DNA of 64,000 bases from Pullulanibacillus sp. KACC 23026. GTDB lineage: Bacteria > Bacillota > Bacilli > Bacillales > Sporolactobacillaceae. A model generated the notes under the pieces. It saw only the letters and a list, made by a program, of their open reading frames with translations. It was not told the DNA's origin and did not search any database. Both the position numbers and the translations under genes were made by a program. The stretch spans positions 2,604,001 to 2,668,000 of the forward strand of contig NZ_CP119107.1 in the NCBI RefSeq assembly GCF_029094525.1, in the 5' to 3' direction. Shown here piece by piece: positions 54,733 to 63,030 of the stretch (positions are counted from its first letter, which is position 1; every line of letters starts with the position of its first letter).

Positions 54733-55100
54733 CGATCTATTAAAATACAGAGTGGATTACGTAAAACTTATATTTTTGTGTAAATTCAATCCATTACTCT
54801 GACCGTGATCAATAAAGTATAAAATGAAAGGAAGGCATAAAGCCTATCGGTTTAAAAGATTCTCTATTCGAGAACCTATTGTCAAAAAAGATCCTTATCC
54901 ATTTTATCAATTAATTAAACTTGTGAGACTTACGCCATATTATATCATGGAGATTCTCATTACGAGAACTAAATTCGGCAAAAAATCGATTACTATAAGA
55001 GAAACGACTTAGTCTAAAGGACGACTGATGAAGGTGTCCCAAGGTCTAACTATTAAGGGCATCTGCTCTTATTCACTTGGGTTAAAGTGTTTTTGTATAT
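54733..55100. other. Intergenic region upstream of the signalling cluster
   Basis: A 62-codon plus-strand frame exists here (54824-55012) but has no ribosome site and no recognisable product, so I do not call it. The region must hold the promoter of the minus-strand signalling operon. No other structure is clear. Confidence 0.35.
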
Positions 55101-55146
55101 AAAAAACGAATCTGCTCGCTGATCCCACAAAAGTCTCCCAGATTCC
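55101..55146 (-). terminator. Possible terminator after the XRE gene
   Basis: Minus-strand arms GAATCTG / CAGATTC enclose about 24 nt and are followed by TTTTTT. It lies about 250 bp past the XRE gene. Confidence 0.5.
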
Positions 55147-55187
55147 CTTTGGATTATTCGAGAGCTATTTAACAAAATCCCAAAATA

Positions 55188-55249
55188 AAAAATCGCTCCT
55201 TTGTGGTAAAATTAAGTCACACAACCTACCTGCCAAAGGATCGATTTTT
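55188..55249. repeat. Long inverted repeat, terminator-like or IS remnant
   Basis: AAAAATCGCTCCTTTG (55188-55203) and CAAAGGATCGATTTTT (55234-55249) pair over 15 of 16 positions around a 30-nt loop, with A/T runs at both outer ends. It could be a bidirectional terminator or the end of a decayed insertion sequence. No transposase fragment is recognisable. Confidence 0.45.
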
Positions 55250-55392
55250 GTATTATTTTGTTATAAAGCGTTGTAGACCAACGAAATAGGCCTGGTATTT
55301 TTTATATTAAAAGGAATGTTAATTCATATGCTATTTACATCGATTCTCCACGAATATGGAACTACTTGTCATTAGATTTGGGTTCTTTTTCG

Positions 55393-55770
55393 TTATTTTA
55401 TTAATTTTTTATTTTGTCCATGGCGCTGCGCAGTATTCTCAAGCAATTCTCTTATGGACATAAGTTCTTCTTCACTTAGCGGTATCCCGTCCCAATGCAA
55501 ATTAGTGCTATTTAGCATTTCTTTTACATTTCGAGTCATTGGATCGGATGACTCTTCCTTTTCCTCACTAGCCTTCAAACCTAATAAATAATCCAAAGAC
55601 ACGTTGTAATAATTGGCGAATAAGGTCAATTTTTCAAGTGAAGGCTGTCTAAATTCTGTTTCATATCCAGCATAAGTTGATTTAGCAACACCCACAATTT
55701 TGGCGGCTTGTTCCAATGTCATTTTCCTTTGAATACGTAAACATCTTAGTTTCTCACCATACCCTAACAT
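55393..55770 (-). CDS. XRE-family HTH regulator
   Basis: A 125-residue regulator with a Cro/C1-type HTH in residues 3-65: EKLRCLRIQRKMTLEQAAKI, then VGVAKSTYAGYETEFRQPSL, ending SLDYLLGLK. The C-terminal half is acidic and helical with no known sensor. The ATG (MLGYGEKL) follows AAGGGTG; an upstream GTG is in frame but lacks spacing. It lies 11 bp after a GAF-like protein gene and is probably cotranscribed, so the two may form a sensor/regulator pair. Confidence 0.85.
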   Translation of the reverse strand: MLGYGEKLRCLRIQRKMTLEQAAKIVGVAKSTYAGYETEFRQPSLEKLTLFANYYNVSLDYLLGLKASEEKEESSDPMTRNVKEMLNSTNLHWDGIPLSEEELMSIRELLENTAQRHGQNKKLIK

Positions 55771-55781
55771 ATAAAACACCC

Positions 55782-56432
55782 TTACAACCTATTTTCATTC
55801 TTAAAAACACGAATCAATTGCTCTTTCTTTAATAGTAAATTTTCAACAATTAATTGATTACACATATTATATTGCACCAAATCTTTATCGGAAAAGTCAC
55901 GCTTCATTTTTGAGAACATGGCGGTATGACCAATTACACTTCCATTACAGGACAGTGGGGCCGAGCAATAGGCATAAATACCATTTTTCATTAAGTCTTT
56001 TTTATGGTTTAAGGAAGTTAAATCCTCTGCTCGATCAACATCCGGTACAGCGAGGATGCTTTTCATTTGCTCAGGAACATGTTCTCCAATTTGAATGTCC
56101 TCTTCTACCGATGCACCATTTGAGTATTCATTATAACCTGTTGGGATATTCGGGACCGACGCATTCCATACTTTATTTGTCTTATGATCATAAAGATAAA
56201 CACCATGCATCAAGCCATTAAATTTTTGCTCCATTAATAAACAAAAACGCTTTAATACTATCTTTGTTTCTAAGGCCAGATATTCCGATTCTCCTATTAA
56301 ATCCTTGTCATAATACCCTCTTAATACGGCCGATAGATCGGTAGACTTGTTTGCAGGATCAATGGAAGAAATCATGTTTTTTATGTCATTAGTTAATTTA
56401 AATTCTCTTAAAGATGTGACAATCTTATCCAT
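55782..56432 (-). CDS. GAF-like domain protein
   Basis: A 216-residue soluble protein. Residues from about 60 to 205 look like a GAF domain: FNGLMHGVYLYDHKTNKVWN, a central IGEHVPEQMKSILAVPDVDR, the typical late strands YAYCSAPLSCNGSVIGHTAMF, and a C-terminal helix. It has no attached output domain. GGAGGG precedes the ATG. The next gene encodes an XRE regulator, so this protein may sense a small molecule or redox state and pass it to that regulator. The ligand is unknown. Confidence 0.65.
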   Translation of the reverse strand: MDKIVTSLREFKLTNDIKNMISSIDPANKSTDLSAVLRGYYDKDLIGESEYLALETKIVLKRFCLLMEQKFNGLMHGVYLYDHKTNKVWNASVPNIPTGYNEYSNGASVEEDIQIGEHVPEQMKSILAVPDVDRAEDLTSLNHKKDLMKNGIYAYCSAPLSCNGSVIGHTAMFSKMKRDFSDKDLVQYNMCNQLIVENLLLKKEQLIRVFKNENRL

Positions 56433-56582
56433 AATACCCTCCGGATGGGATGTCTAAAAAGAGTAGAACTATATTTAGTATACTCGATCATTTACTTAAA
56501 ACAATGGAATCAGAATCCATTTATTAGTTTATCTTGTTTTAATTCAACCGATATCCTTGCCTATTGATAGAAATAAAATACC

Positions 56583-56925
56583 TCAAACATCAGCTACACT
56601 GCGAAAACCCGCATTACCAGATGTTCGTGCCGCTACTCGGTACCGATCGCAATACGACTTATGGCATAAATAGGATCCACCGCGTAGCAAATTTCCATTC
56701 TGCTTCAGAAGGTAATCGTTTCCCAGCCCACTCACAATAGGCCTGTGCATCATCCCATGAAACATGAACAACAGGATGATCTAGCCTTTCTTCAATATCA
56801 GATCCCTGTCCTTCAGGATGCTCCCAATAAGCACCTTCGACAAAGTCCCCATTTTTCCCTTCACCTCTTAGGTAACGCTTTAATTTCCAATTAGATAGAT
56901 AACGATTTAGCCCCTTCTTGTGCTT
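56583..56925 (-). pseudogene. Decayed formylglycine-generating-enzyme (SUMF1/FGE) gene
   Basis: Minus-strand translation gives an FGE-like piece ([50 protein letters not shown]) that then shifts frame into [20 protein letters not shown] and [10 protein letters not shown] before a stop. In intact FGEs about 80 residues separate ATR from GGSYLC, so there is an internal deletion with a frameshift at about 56680. The N-terminal third is also missing. Both cysteines of the active-site motif CHKSYC survive. FGE activates Cys-type sulfatases such as the one at 41833-43353. Confidence 0.8.
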
Positions 56926-57067
56926 AAAGACTAACCAGATACGGGTGGATGAGAAAATCTTTTAGTCAAGCATTCTGGAAACTCCGACTAACCATTTTTT
57001 TTCATTCTACCTTTTCTTATTATCGCATAGACTAATTAATAGTTTAGACCTTCAGGAGTGACTTGAC

Positions 57068-58255
57068 TTGAATAATCTCCCTCTCATCTTCGAACATTTC
57101 TTTAAACGGTTATTTATAATGATATTAATCCTGGCGATCGGCATCGTTGGCCTCCCAACGATGGTAATCTTATCTCAACCGCAAAATTTTAAGAATGCGA
57201 TGTACACCCTTTCTCACCCAAATGCACTTAAATCATCCGTTCATCTCTCTAATCAATCCATCAATCCGAAAACCCAGAACAAAGCTTCCTCTAATAAAAC
57301 GTCTGACCAACTGCTTGCCATGGGTTGGTTGACAGGGGAAAACGCTCAACTCACGACCTATCAAGAGCTCAAAACCGTTTCTCCACTCTTTGCCACAATC
57401 GGTGCTGATACTCAAATTCATATGGACTTATCGGCTTCATCCATTAAAACACTTCATGATGAAGGTAAAAAAGTTTGGGGCAGAGTGACTTTATCCACAC
57501 AGTCCGATGCAACCACGCAACACTTTTTAGAAAACACCGGCAAAATGACCCCCTTAATTCACGGACTCATAGCAAGAGCGCTTCAAACTAAACTCGATGG
57601 GATTAATTTAGATATTGAACAGATTCCAGCAGTCGATCGGAGCGCGTATAGTCAATTTGTCGAGAAGCTCTCCAAAGCAACCAAACAAACTCATCTGACT
57701 TTATCGATCGATTTGCAGCCGGAAGACTCGACGATCCCTCACCTAGCCACTTATAATCAGCAGCTTGGAAAAGACAGTGATTACATCATTTACATGGGTT
57801 ATGATCAACATTGGTCGACAGATGCAAAGCCAGGACCCGTTACCTCGCTTGAGTGGCTTGAGGACAATATTAAACAATTCATAAACACGGGAATACCGCC
57901 GCAAAAATTAGTATTAGGGCTTCCCTCCTACTCGAGAATCTGGCAAGTTGATAAAAATGGGGAGACAATCAGCAGTTCCGCTCTTTCAAATGAATATATC
58001 AATACCTTAATGCAGGAAGAACACAATAAGGAAACCTGGAACCCTCAATTAGCGGATTACTATACGTCCTATAATAAAAATGGAAAGCATTATGAGGTGT
58101 GGCTATCAAATAATCGCTCTCTACTTGCCTACTTAGAGCTTATTAATAAGTACCATCTGGGCGGTGTTGGATTTTGGAATTTAAACATGATCTCATCGAA
58201 TGACTGGAACCAGCTTATGAAACAATTTAACTCAACTCATAAATCGACCTTCTAA
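57068..58255 (+). CDS. GH18-family (YaaH/YdhD-like) membrane-anchored protein
   Basis: A 395-residue protein with an N-terminal basic segment and one hydrophobic helix (about 14-36), so it is anchored outside or secreted. After a Ser/Asn/Lys-rich linker comes a GH18 TIM barrel. The catalytic motif DGINLDIEQI has the proton-donor glutamate, a DxxDxDxE-type variant; IIYMGYDQHW and VGFWNLNMIS match the later strands. Bacillus relatives act on peptidoglycan during germination, but LysM domains are lacking. The start is TTG (LNNLPLIFE) with AGGAGTG 7 bp before. It ends at a perfect terminator. Confidence 0.82.
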   Translation: MNNLPLIFEHFFKRLFIMILILAIGIVGLPTMVILSQPQNFKNAMYTLSHPNALKSSVHLSNQSINPKTQNKASSNKTSDQLLAMGWLTGENAQLTTYQELKTVSPLFATIGADTQIHMDLSASSIKTLHDEGKKVWGRVTLSTQSDATTQHFLENTGKMTPLIHGLIARALQTKLDGINLDIEQIPAVDRSAYSQFVEKLSKATKQTHLTLSIDLQPEDSTIPHLATYNQQLGKDSDYIIYMGYDQHWSTDAKPGPVTSLEWLEDNIKQFINTGIPPQKLVLGLPSYSRIWQVDKNGETISSSALSNEYINTLMQEEHNKETWNPQLADYYTSYNKNGKHYEVWLSNNRSLLAYLELINKYHLGGVGFWNLNMISSNDWNQLMKQFNSTHKSTF

Positions 58256-58257
58256 CT

Positions 58258-58288
58258 AAAAAAGGAGAGGCACAATGCCTCTCCTTTT
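58258..58288. terminator. Bidirectional terminator
   Basis: Perfect 13-bp hairpin AAAAGGAGAGGCA / TGCCTCTCCTTTT with a 3-nt loop and A/T-rich ends. It serves the GH18 gene (plus) and the transporter gene (minus). Confidence 0.9.
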
Positions 58289-58295
58289 CTCGCGA

Positions 58296-59177
58296 TCAAT
58301 TACTTTTACTTGCTAATGCTTTTGTCGCCTCGTTTTTCACCTTTCGAATGGCTTTAAAAATAGAATAGCCCCCAACACCACCTACTATAAAAATAGTTAA
58401 TAATAAGGCCAGATTAATGGAATCAAGATTGAAAATAGGCAGTCCTGTCGAAACACCCCAATCCGATATCTTTGGATCCGTCAATTCTAGAAATCCTAAA
58501 ACCACAAACAAAATCCCCCCGTAAAGGAGCGTATTGGCAGATACAAATCGACCTATATAAGATTTCGCAAGGTGATCAAGGTTTTGCCGTTCAATCCATC
58601 TGCCAAACAAACCTCCAATTAACATCTGCATGATCATCGTTCCAATGCCATAGAAAAGACCTGGCAAAAAAGCCACCCATGCATTTGGCATATTGGGAGA
58701 AATGACCGTATAGATAATGGTTGCAAACGCACCTGTTCCCCATCCCGCAATAAACCCGTGGATCAAAGCCAGTTTAGCCGGGACGGGCTCTCCTTCTTTT
58801 TTCACAGCAGGCGCGAGTTTCTCAATCCAGGGAAAGAGATGCAGTGTTTTATGTCTGAACCTAATATAATAGCCGGATAAGAGCATCACTAATCCAACAA
58901 TCATATAGACAATTTGTTCAGCTCCAGATTGTGTAAAAAATCGAACGAGTGCAAAATACGCAAGTTCTGAAGCGATCGCCCGTTGGAGGGTAAAAGCTAA
59001 GGAAAAATAAAGACCTGATCGGATCCCGCCTTTTGTACTGTAGCTGCCAATAGAATAACTAAACGTAATTGGCCATGTATGTTCATCGGGTGTTATGCCA
59101 TGTACCATTCCCATTAAAAGAACGGTAAGCAAATCGATCGTCCAGTAGATATGGTGTGGATCGTACCAGAAATTCAA
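58296..59177 (-). CDS. NiCoT/UreH-like metal transporter
   Basis: A 293-residue membrane protein with about seven helices. The second helix contains GMVHGITPDEHTW, a variant of the HxxxxDH nickel/cobalt transporter motif, and ALIHGFIAGWGTGAFAT is a second His/Gly-rich helix as in NicO/UreH proteins. The start is a TTG that overlaps the Fur stop (TTGA), with GGGGGAG 6 bp before; a longer frame lacks such a site. Translational coupling to a Fur-family regulator suggests metal-controlled expression. Direction of transport and the metal are unknown. Confidence 0.75.
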   Translation of the reverse strand: MNFWYDPHHIYWTIDLLTVLLMGMVHGITPDEHTWPITFSYSIGSYSTKGGIRSGLYFSLAFTLQRAIASELAYFALVRFFTQSGAEQIVYMIVGLVMLLSGYYIRFRHKTLHLFPWIEKLAPAVKKEGEPVPAKLALIHGFIAGWGTGAFATIIYTVISPNMPNAWVAFLPGLFYGIGTMIMQMLIGGLFGRWIERQNLDHLAKSYIGRFVSANTLLYGGILFVVLGFLELTDPKISDWGVSTGLPIFNLDSINLALLLTIFIVGGVGGYSIFKAIRKVKNEATKALASKSN

Positions 59178-59602
59178 TGGGACTCTCCCCCTTCGATTGA
59201 GTGCTGACAAGCCGAGCATTTACCGTAAAGATCTAACCGGTGATGCTCCACTCGGAAATCCTCTGGCACTTCAACTGTAGGACAGGATTGATGAGTTTCT
59301 AATACTTGATGACAGGAGAGGCAGACCAAATGATGATGGTGATTACAGCCACAAAATGTATAATAAATCACACCCTCTATAAGAAAGGGGGTGGCTAATT
59401 CTGTTTTAGTCAACACTTCAAGCAATCTATAAACGGTTGTAAGACCGATTTTTACCTGATGTTCTAACGCTAACTCATGAAGTTGAGCAGGCGTCAACAT
59501 CCTGGATGATTCCGAAAATAACTTTAAAAGGAGATGCCGTTCGTTTGTTAACCGAAATTTTTGTTCATTAAGTAAAACTTTTATTTGAGATTCATTCTGC
59601 AC
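59174..59602 (-). CDS. Fur-family metal-responsive regulator
   Basis: A 143-residue Fur/Zur/PerR-type repressor. The winged helix holds RLTNERHLLLKLF and GLTTVYRLLEVL. The C-terminal metal-binding half has a His cluster (CGCNHHHHLVC) and two structural CxxC pairs, CLSC and CSAC. The GTG start (VQNESQIKVLL) was chosen because of AAGAAGGA before it and because a Fur-like palindrome overlaps an upstream ATG. It is the first gene of an operon with a NiCoT-like transporter, so nickel, cobalt or zinc sensing is plausible. The exact subfamily is not clear. Confidence 0.85.
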   Translation of the reverse strand: MQNESQIKVLLNEQKFRLTNERHLLLKLFSESSRMLTPAQLHELALEHQVKIGLTTVYRLLEVLTKTELATPFLIEGVIYYTFCGCNHHHHLVCLSCHQVLETHQSCPTVEVPEDFRVEHHRLDLYGKCSACQHSIEGGESH

Positions 59603-59624
59603 GTCTAGTCCTTCTTCCGCTTTA

Positions 59625-59641
59625 TAGAAAATCATTTTCCA
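59625..59641. promoter_or_regulatory. Fur-box-like operator
   Basis: TAGAAAATCATTTTCCA is an 8-1-8 inverted repeat with one mismatch, the geometry of Bacillus Fur-family boxes. It lies 22 bp before the GTG start of the Fur-like gene, near a possible promoter (TTGACG, 17 bp, TAAAGT). Autoregulation is inferred. Confidence 0.6.
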
Positions 59642-59699
59642 TAACAGACTTTACATTCTTATTGGCCTATCGTCAAGTCAACCCCCTCAATCACTCACG

Positions 59700-59775
59700 G
59701 CATCGCGTGTAATCGGAGCTAAATCTCAGCATGGCGGGCTCCCATTTCGCGTGATGAACCTCCAATATAAACATT
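59700..59775. repeat. Diverged copy of the 52-bp repeat
   Basis: GGCTCCCATTTCGCGTGATGAA here parallels the GGGTCCCATT...GTGTGATGAA part of the units at 23444-23570, and the preceding bases match the rest of the unit less well. It abuts the MITE-like element. Confidence 0.5.
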
Positions 59776-59779
59776 AAAC

Positions 59780-60084
59780 GAGGCTTTGACAAAACTAAAC
59801 TAACAGACTTAAATTCCGAACACTAAATGCTTATAAGGACAGAAACAAATAGGAAGCACAGTCAAAATTCGGAGACTCCTGCGGGAACCGCACGTGTCTG
59901 AAGACCCCGCAAGCAAGCGTTTTCCTTGCTAAAGAGGCTTAGGCCGTGCCCGCGGAAAGCGACGTATTTTGAAGGAGCGTTTCATAAAGGACTTAACTTA
60001 TAAATGAAAAACCGAACCCATCACGTTAAAATCTGTGAATAAGTTCGGTTTGTTTTATTCGTCAACTACTTCTGTGCCCGCCTC
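59780..60084. repeat. MITE-like repeat, long copy with inner GC-rich block
   Basis: Ends match the short copy at 3610-3765 (left GAGGCTTTGACAAAAC; right, read inward, GAGGCGGGCACAGAAG). Between them about 150 bp not present in the short copy carry CGGAGACTCCTGCGGGAA and CCCGCGGAAAGCG, the dispersed GC-rich Bacillales repeat. The AACCGAAC / GTTCGGTTT hairpin near the right end may end transcription from the DUF4064 gene. Confidence 0.75.
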
Positions 60085-60100
60085 GTTCTAAATAATTGAT

Positions 60101-60448
60101 TTATTTGCGCACAAGGGCAAGAATACCCGATATGATGATTAATAAACCACTTAGAATGCCGAAATAACTTACAAATACAATATTAAGGATTCCACAAATT
60201 AAGACAATGATGCCGAATAAGACACGTTTCTTATTTATGAGACAGCTAAATATAATAGCAATAACGGAAACAAGAATACACCAAAAGCCAAGGCTTCCCA
60301 CTCCACCCCCGCTTCCAGTAAGAGCCTCACCAATGCCGCCAACGGCAAGCGCAATAATACCAGCTATAATTCCCAAGACACCGCCAATTATTCCGAGCAC
60401 CATTTCAGGCACTCTTGATGTTGGCTTTTTGTAATCATCTGTTGCCAT
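60101..60448 (-). CDS. Small DUF4064-like membrane protein
   Basis: A 115-residue protein with a short hydrophilic N-terminus (MATDDYKKPTSR) and four predicted helices rich in Gly, Ile and Val, as in DUF4064 proteins of Bacillales. Function unknown. The ATG was chosen over an upstream TTG because GGGGGG lies 7 bp before it. It is monocistronic, with a MITE-like element downstream. Confidence 0.7.
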   Translation of the reverse strand: MATDDYKKPTSRVPEMVLGIIGGVLGIIAGIIALAVGGIGEALTGSGGGVGSLGFWCILVSVIAIIFSCLINKKRVLFGIIVLICGILNIVFVSYFGILSGLLIIISGILALVRK

Positions 60449-60559
60449 AAAAGATCCCCCCAAATAATGAATTTAAAAGGTGAAAAAACATTATTAGGAT
60501 AACCATCCACCCCCTATTTTATTTTAAAATGTGTAAAAAAATCAACAATTTAAATTGTG

Positions 60560-61429
60560 TCAAAATAAAGCTAAGAACTCTCTGGCGGCTTTAGAAAGAT
60601 AACTATTTTTCCTCCAAATCACGGCCGGTTCAGAGATTAACGCTTTATCTTGAAGTTCAATAATGCGGAGCCCTCCTAAAGAATGAAGGGATAATAACGA
60701 GAAAGGCAGAATGGTCGCACCAAACCCTGAAGAAACGAGCCCGAGCAGCATAATTAAATCCTGACATTCACATAAAATATTCGGTTCTAGTCCTAACCGC
60801 TGAAATTCATTAACGATTTGTCCATAGGCTCCCAATCCATAGTTCGGCCGCAAGAGGATTAAGGGGAGATCCACTATATTTTCTAATTTAGCCTGCTGTG
60901 AACCCTTCCACTCCCATTTCTCAGGCAAAACAAGGACGTAAGGATCGCTTTCTAATTTCATTTGCGACATATTTTTTTCAGAAATAGGACTATTGGATAG
61001 CGCAATCTCAATTTGTCGCCTCGAGAGCATTTTAATCAAATGAATGGTTTCCCCTTCCCATACCTTGAAGGTTAGTTCTGGGTTCTTTTCACGAATGGCA
61101 ACCACTTTTGAAAGAATTAATGCCGCACAATAAAGATTGGAGCCAACCGATAAAGTCCCGCTTGCTCCTTTCCTTAATTCTTGAACCTCTACCATCGTTT
61201 CATCGAACTTATTCAAAATTTCTTTTGCCCGCAGAAGCAATTTCTCTCCTTCCAAGGTCAAATTGATACTTTTATTATCCCGGTCAAAAAGAACCACTCC
61301 TAACTCTTCCTCCATTTGTTTGAGTTGTTTACTAAGCGGGGGTTGAGCAATATTTAATTTCTTTGCAGCCGTCGTAATTTTTCCTTCTTCAGCGATCGTT
61401 ACAAAGTATCTTAACTGTCGAATATCCAA
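60560..61429 (-). CDS. LysR-family transcriptional regulator
   Basis: A 289-residue regulator. The N-terminal HTH (IRQLRYFVTIAEEGKITTAA, then LNIAQPPLSKQLKQMEEELG) is typical of LysR proteins, and the C-terminal part is the usual two-lobe coinducer domain (TLSVGSNLYCA, GFGATILPFSLLSL). The start is TTG (LDIRQLRYF), supported by GGAGG 7 bp before. It is divergent from a BenE-like transporter with 129 bp between, so it probably controls that gene in response to its substrate. Confidence 0.9.
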   Translation of the reverse strand: MDIRQLRYFVTIAEEGKITTAAKKLNIAQPPLSKQLKQMEEELGVVLFDRDNKSINLTLEGEKLLLRAKEILNKFDETMVEVQELRKGASGTLSVGSNLYCAALILSKVVAIREKNPELTFKVWEGETIHLIKMLSRRQIEIALSNSPISEKNMSQMKLESDPYVLVLPEKWEWKGSQQAKLENIVDLPLILLRPNYGLGAYGQIVNEFQRLGLEPNILCECQDLIMLLGLVSSGFGATILPFSLLSLHSLGGLRIIELQDKALISEPAVIWRKNSYLSKAAREFLALF

Positions 61430-61558
61430 GTAAAAGCCTCCATCATACCCAAAAGATATAGTAAATAGATTGAACAGATATTTTAAGTATCAATGAAGAA
61501 AGTATACACTAAGAGAGTGCTAACTTCATTCGATAAGCGACTAGGAGTGTGACTTTTT

Positions 61559-62809
61559 TTGTTGAAAAGAAATGTTGTTCAATTTCCGCGATTATTATCT
61601 GTTGGAAATGTATCCAATGGGTTCGTTGCCTGGCTTTTTGGTTCAGCTGGCCCATTATTGATCGTGTTACAAGCTGCCACCAAAGGGCATTTATCTGATT
61701 CGACGACGAGTTCTTGGATTTTTGCTATTTATGGGATCGGCGGCCTGCTCACCCTTCTCATGTCCCTCTATTACGGGCAGCCAATTGGTTATGCCTTTTC
61801 CATTCCAGGCGCGATTCTCGTCGGATCTGCTTTAACTCATTATGCGCTCAATCTAGTTGTCGGTGCCTACATTATAACGGGAATCATCATTTTCCTATTG
61901 GGTATTTCAGGGCTTGTGACGAAATTAATGAAAGTCTTGCCCATGCCGGTAATGATGGGGATGGTGTCAGGGGTGTTGCTGCCTTTTGGAACAGATATGG
62001 TTCATTCTGTCATGAAGAATCCCCTTCTTAACGGAATCCCTTTACTCGTCTTTCTTGCTCTGTCTTTTTTCTTAAGATTTTCGAAAAAATTCCCACCTAT
62101 CTTAGGTGCCATCATCGCTGCTATTCTTTGTATTAAGTTTTTACCAGGAGTGACCGTTCAACCCATTCATGTCTCGATAGGCATTCCTCAATTTATAACA
62201 CCTTCTTTTAGTTTTTCTGTTATAGGTGAGCTAGTGATCCCATTAATATTAACCGTCATCGCCATTCAAAATGCTCAAGGAATTGCGATGTTAGAGAGCA
62301 GCGGCTATCGTCCGCCAATTAACTCTATGACCAACTGGAGCGGAATCGGTTCCATTGTCAATGCTTTTTTCGGAGGCCATCCGGCTTGTATTGCGGGTCC
62401 TATGACTGCCTTATTAGCCAATAAGGATTCAGGAAAACACGAGCATCGATACGTCGCTGCCATTGTTTTAGGCATATTGTCTTGTTTACTTGCCTTATTT
62501 TCGCCAATGGCATCGGAAATTCCTCATGTCATTCCGGCTTCATTAATTCAATTATTAGGCGGTGTCGCCATGATTAGCGTGCTCGTCGATTCTTTAAAGA
62601 TGAGTTTTTCCGGCCCGTTCAAATCAGGTGCCTTATTCTCCTTTTTAATTACCATCTCGGGTATTTCAATTTTTCATATTGGCGCTCCATTTTGGGGATT
62701 AATTGGCGGCACCTTGGCAACCCTTTTCTTAGATAAACAAGATTTGAAGAAGCCAGTTGCACCTTCTCAACCCATTCAAGAGACGGCTGCAGCCATTGAA
62801 CTAAAGTAA
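61559..62809 (+). CDS. BenE-family transporter (benzoate/H+ symporter-like)
   Basis: A 416-residue membrane protein with about 12 helices of the BenE family, related to NCS2-type carriers. Recognisable segments are GYAFSIPGAILVGSALTHY, LPMPVMMGMVSGVLLPFG, NAQGIAMLESSGYRPPIN and FFGGHPACIAGPMTALL. Family members import aromatic acids such as benzoate, but the substrate here is not proven and no aromatic catabolic genes are nearby. The start is TTG behind AGGAGTG with rather long spacing. It ends at a strong terminator. Confidence 0.82.
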   Translation: MLKRNVVQFPRLLSVGNVSNGFVAWLFGSAGPLLIVLQAATKGHLSDSTTSSWIFAIYGIGGLLTLLMSLYYGQPIGYAFSIPGAILVGSALTHYALNLVVGAYIITGIIIFLLGISGLVTKLMKVLPMPVMMGMVSGVLLPFGTDMVHSVMKNPLLNGIPLLVFLALSFFLRFSKKFPPILGAIIAAILCIKFLPGVTVQPIHVSIGIPQFITPSFSFSVIGELVIPLILTVIAIQNAQGIAMLESSGYRPPINSMTNWSGIGSIVNAFFGGHPACIAGPMTALLANKDSGKHEHRYVAAIVLGILSCLLALFSPMASEIPHVIPASLIQLLGGVAMISVLVDSLKMSFSGPFKSGALFSFLITISGISIFHIGAPFWGLIGGTLATLFLDKQDLKKPVAPSQPIQETAAAIELK

Positions 62810-62827
62810 AACATAAAGCCAGTCAAG

Positions 62828-62866
62828 CATTCTTAAAAGCTTAACCTTTTAAGGATGCTTTTTTTA
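62828..62866 (+). terminator. Terminator after BenE-like gene
   Basis: Hairpin AAGCATTCTTAAAAG / TTTTAAGGATGCTT with a 7-nt loop and a following TTTTTTT. Confidence 0.88.
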
Positions 62867-63030
62867 CGCTGAAATTAAGCTTCATCATTTAAAATCCATT
62901 TAAATAATTTAACCATAAAATAAACATATTTAATTTTATCTATTATCATTTTAAATATTTTTAATTTCATGGTTTATTTTTTTAAAATAATTGTTGTATA
63001 TTGGATTTAAGAAAAGGAAAGGAGACAGTT

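Noticed and set aside
54824-55012. 62-codon plus-strand frame before the signalling cluster
   Set aside because: No ribosome site, no recognisable motif, and it lies where the promoter of the minus-strand operon is expected.
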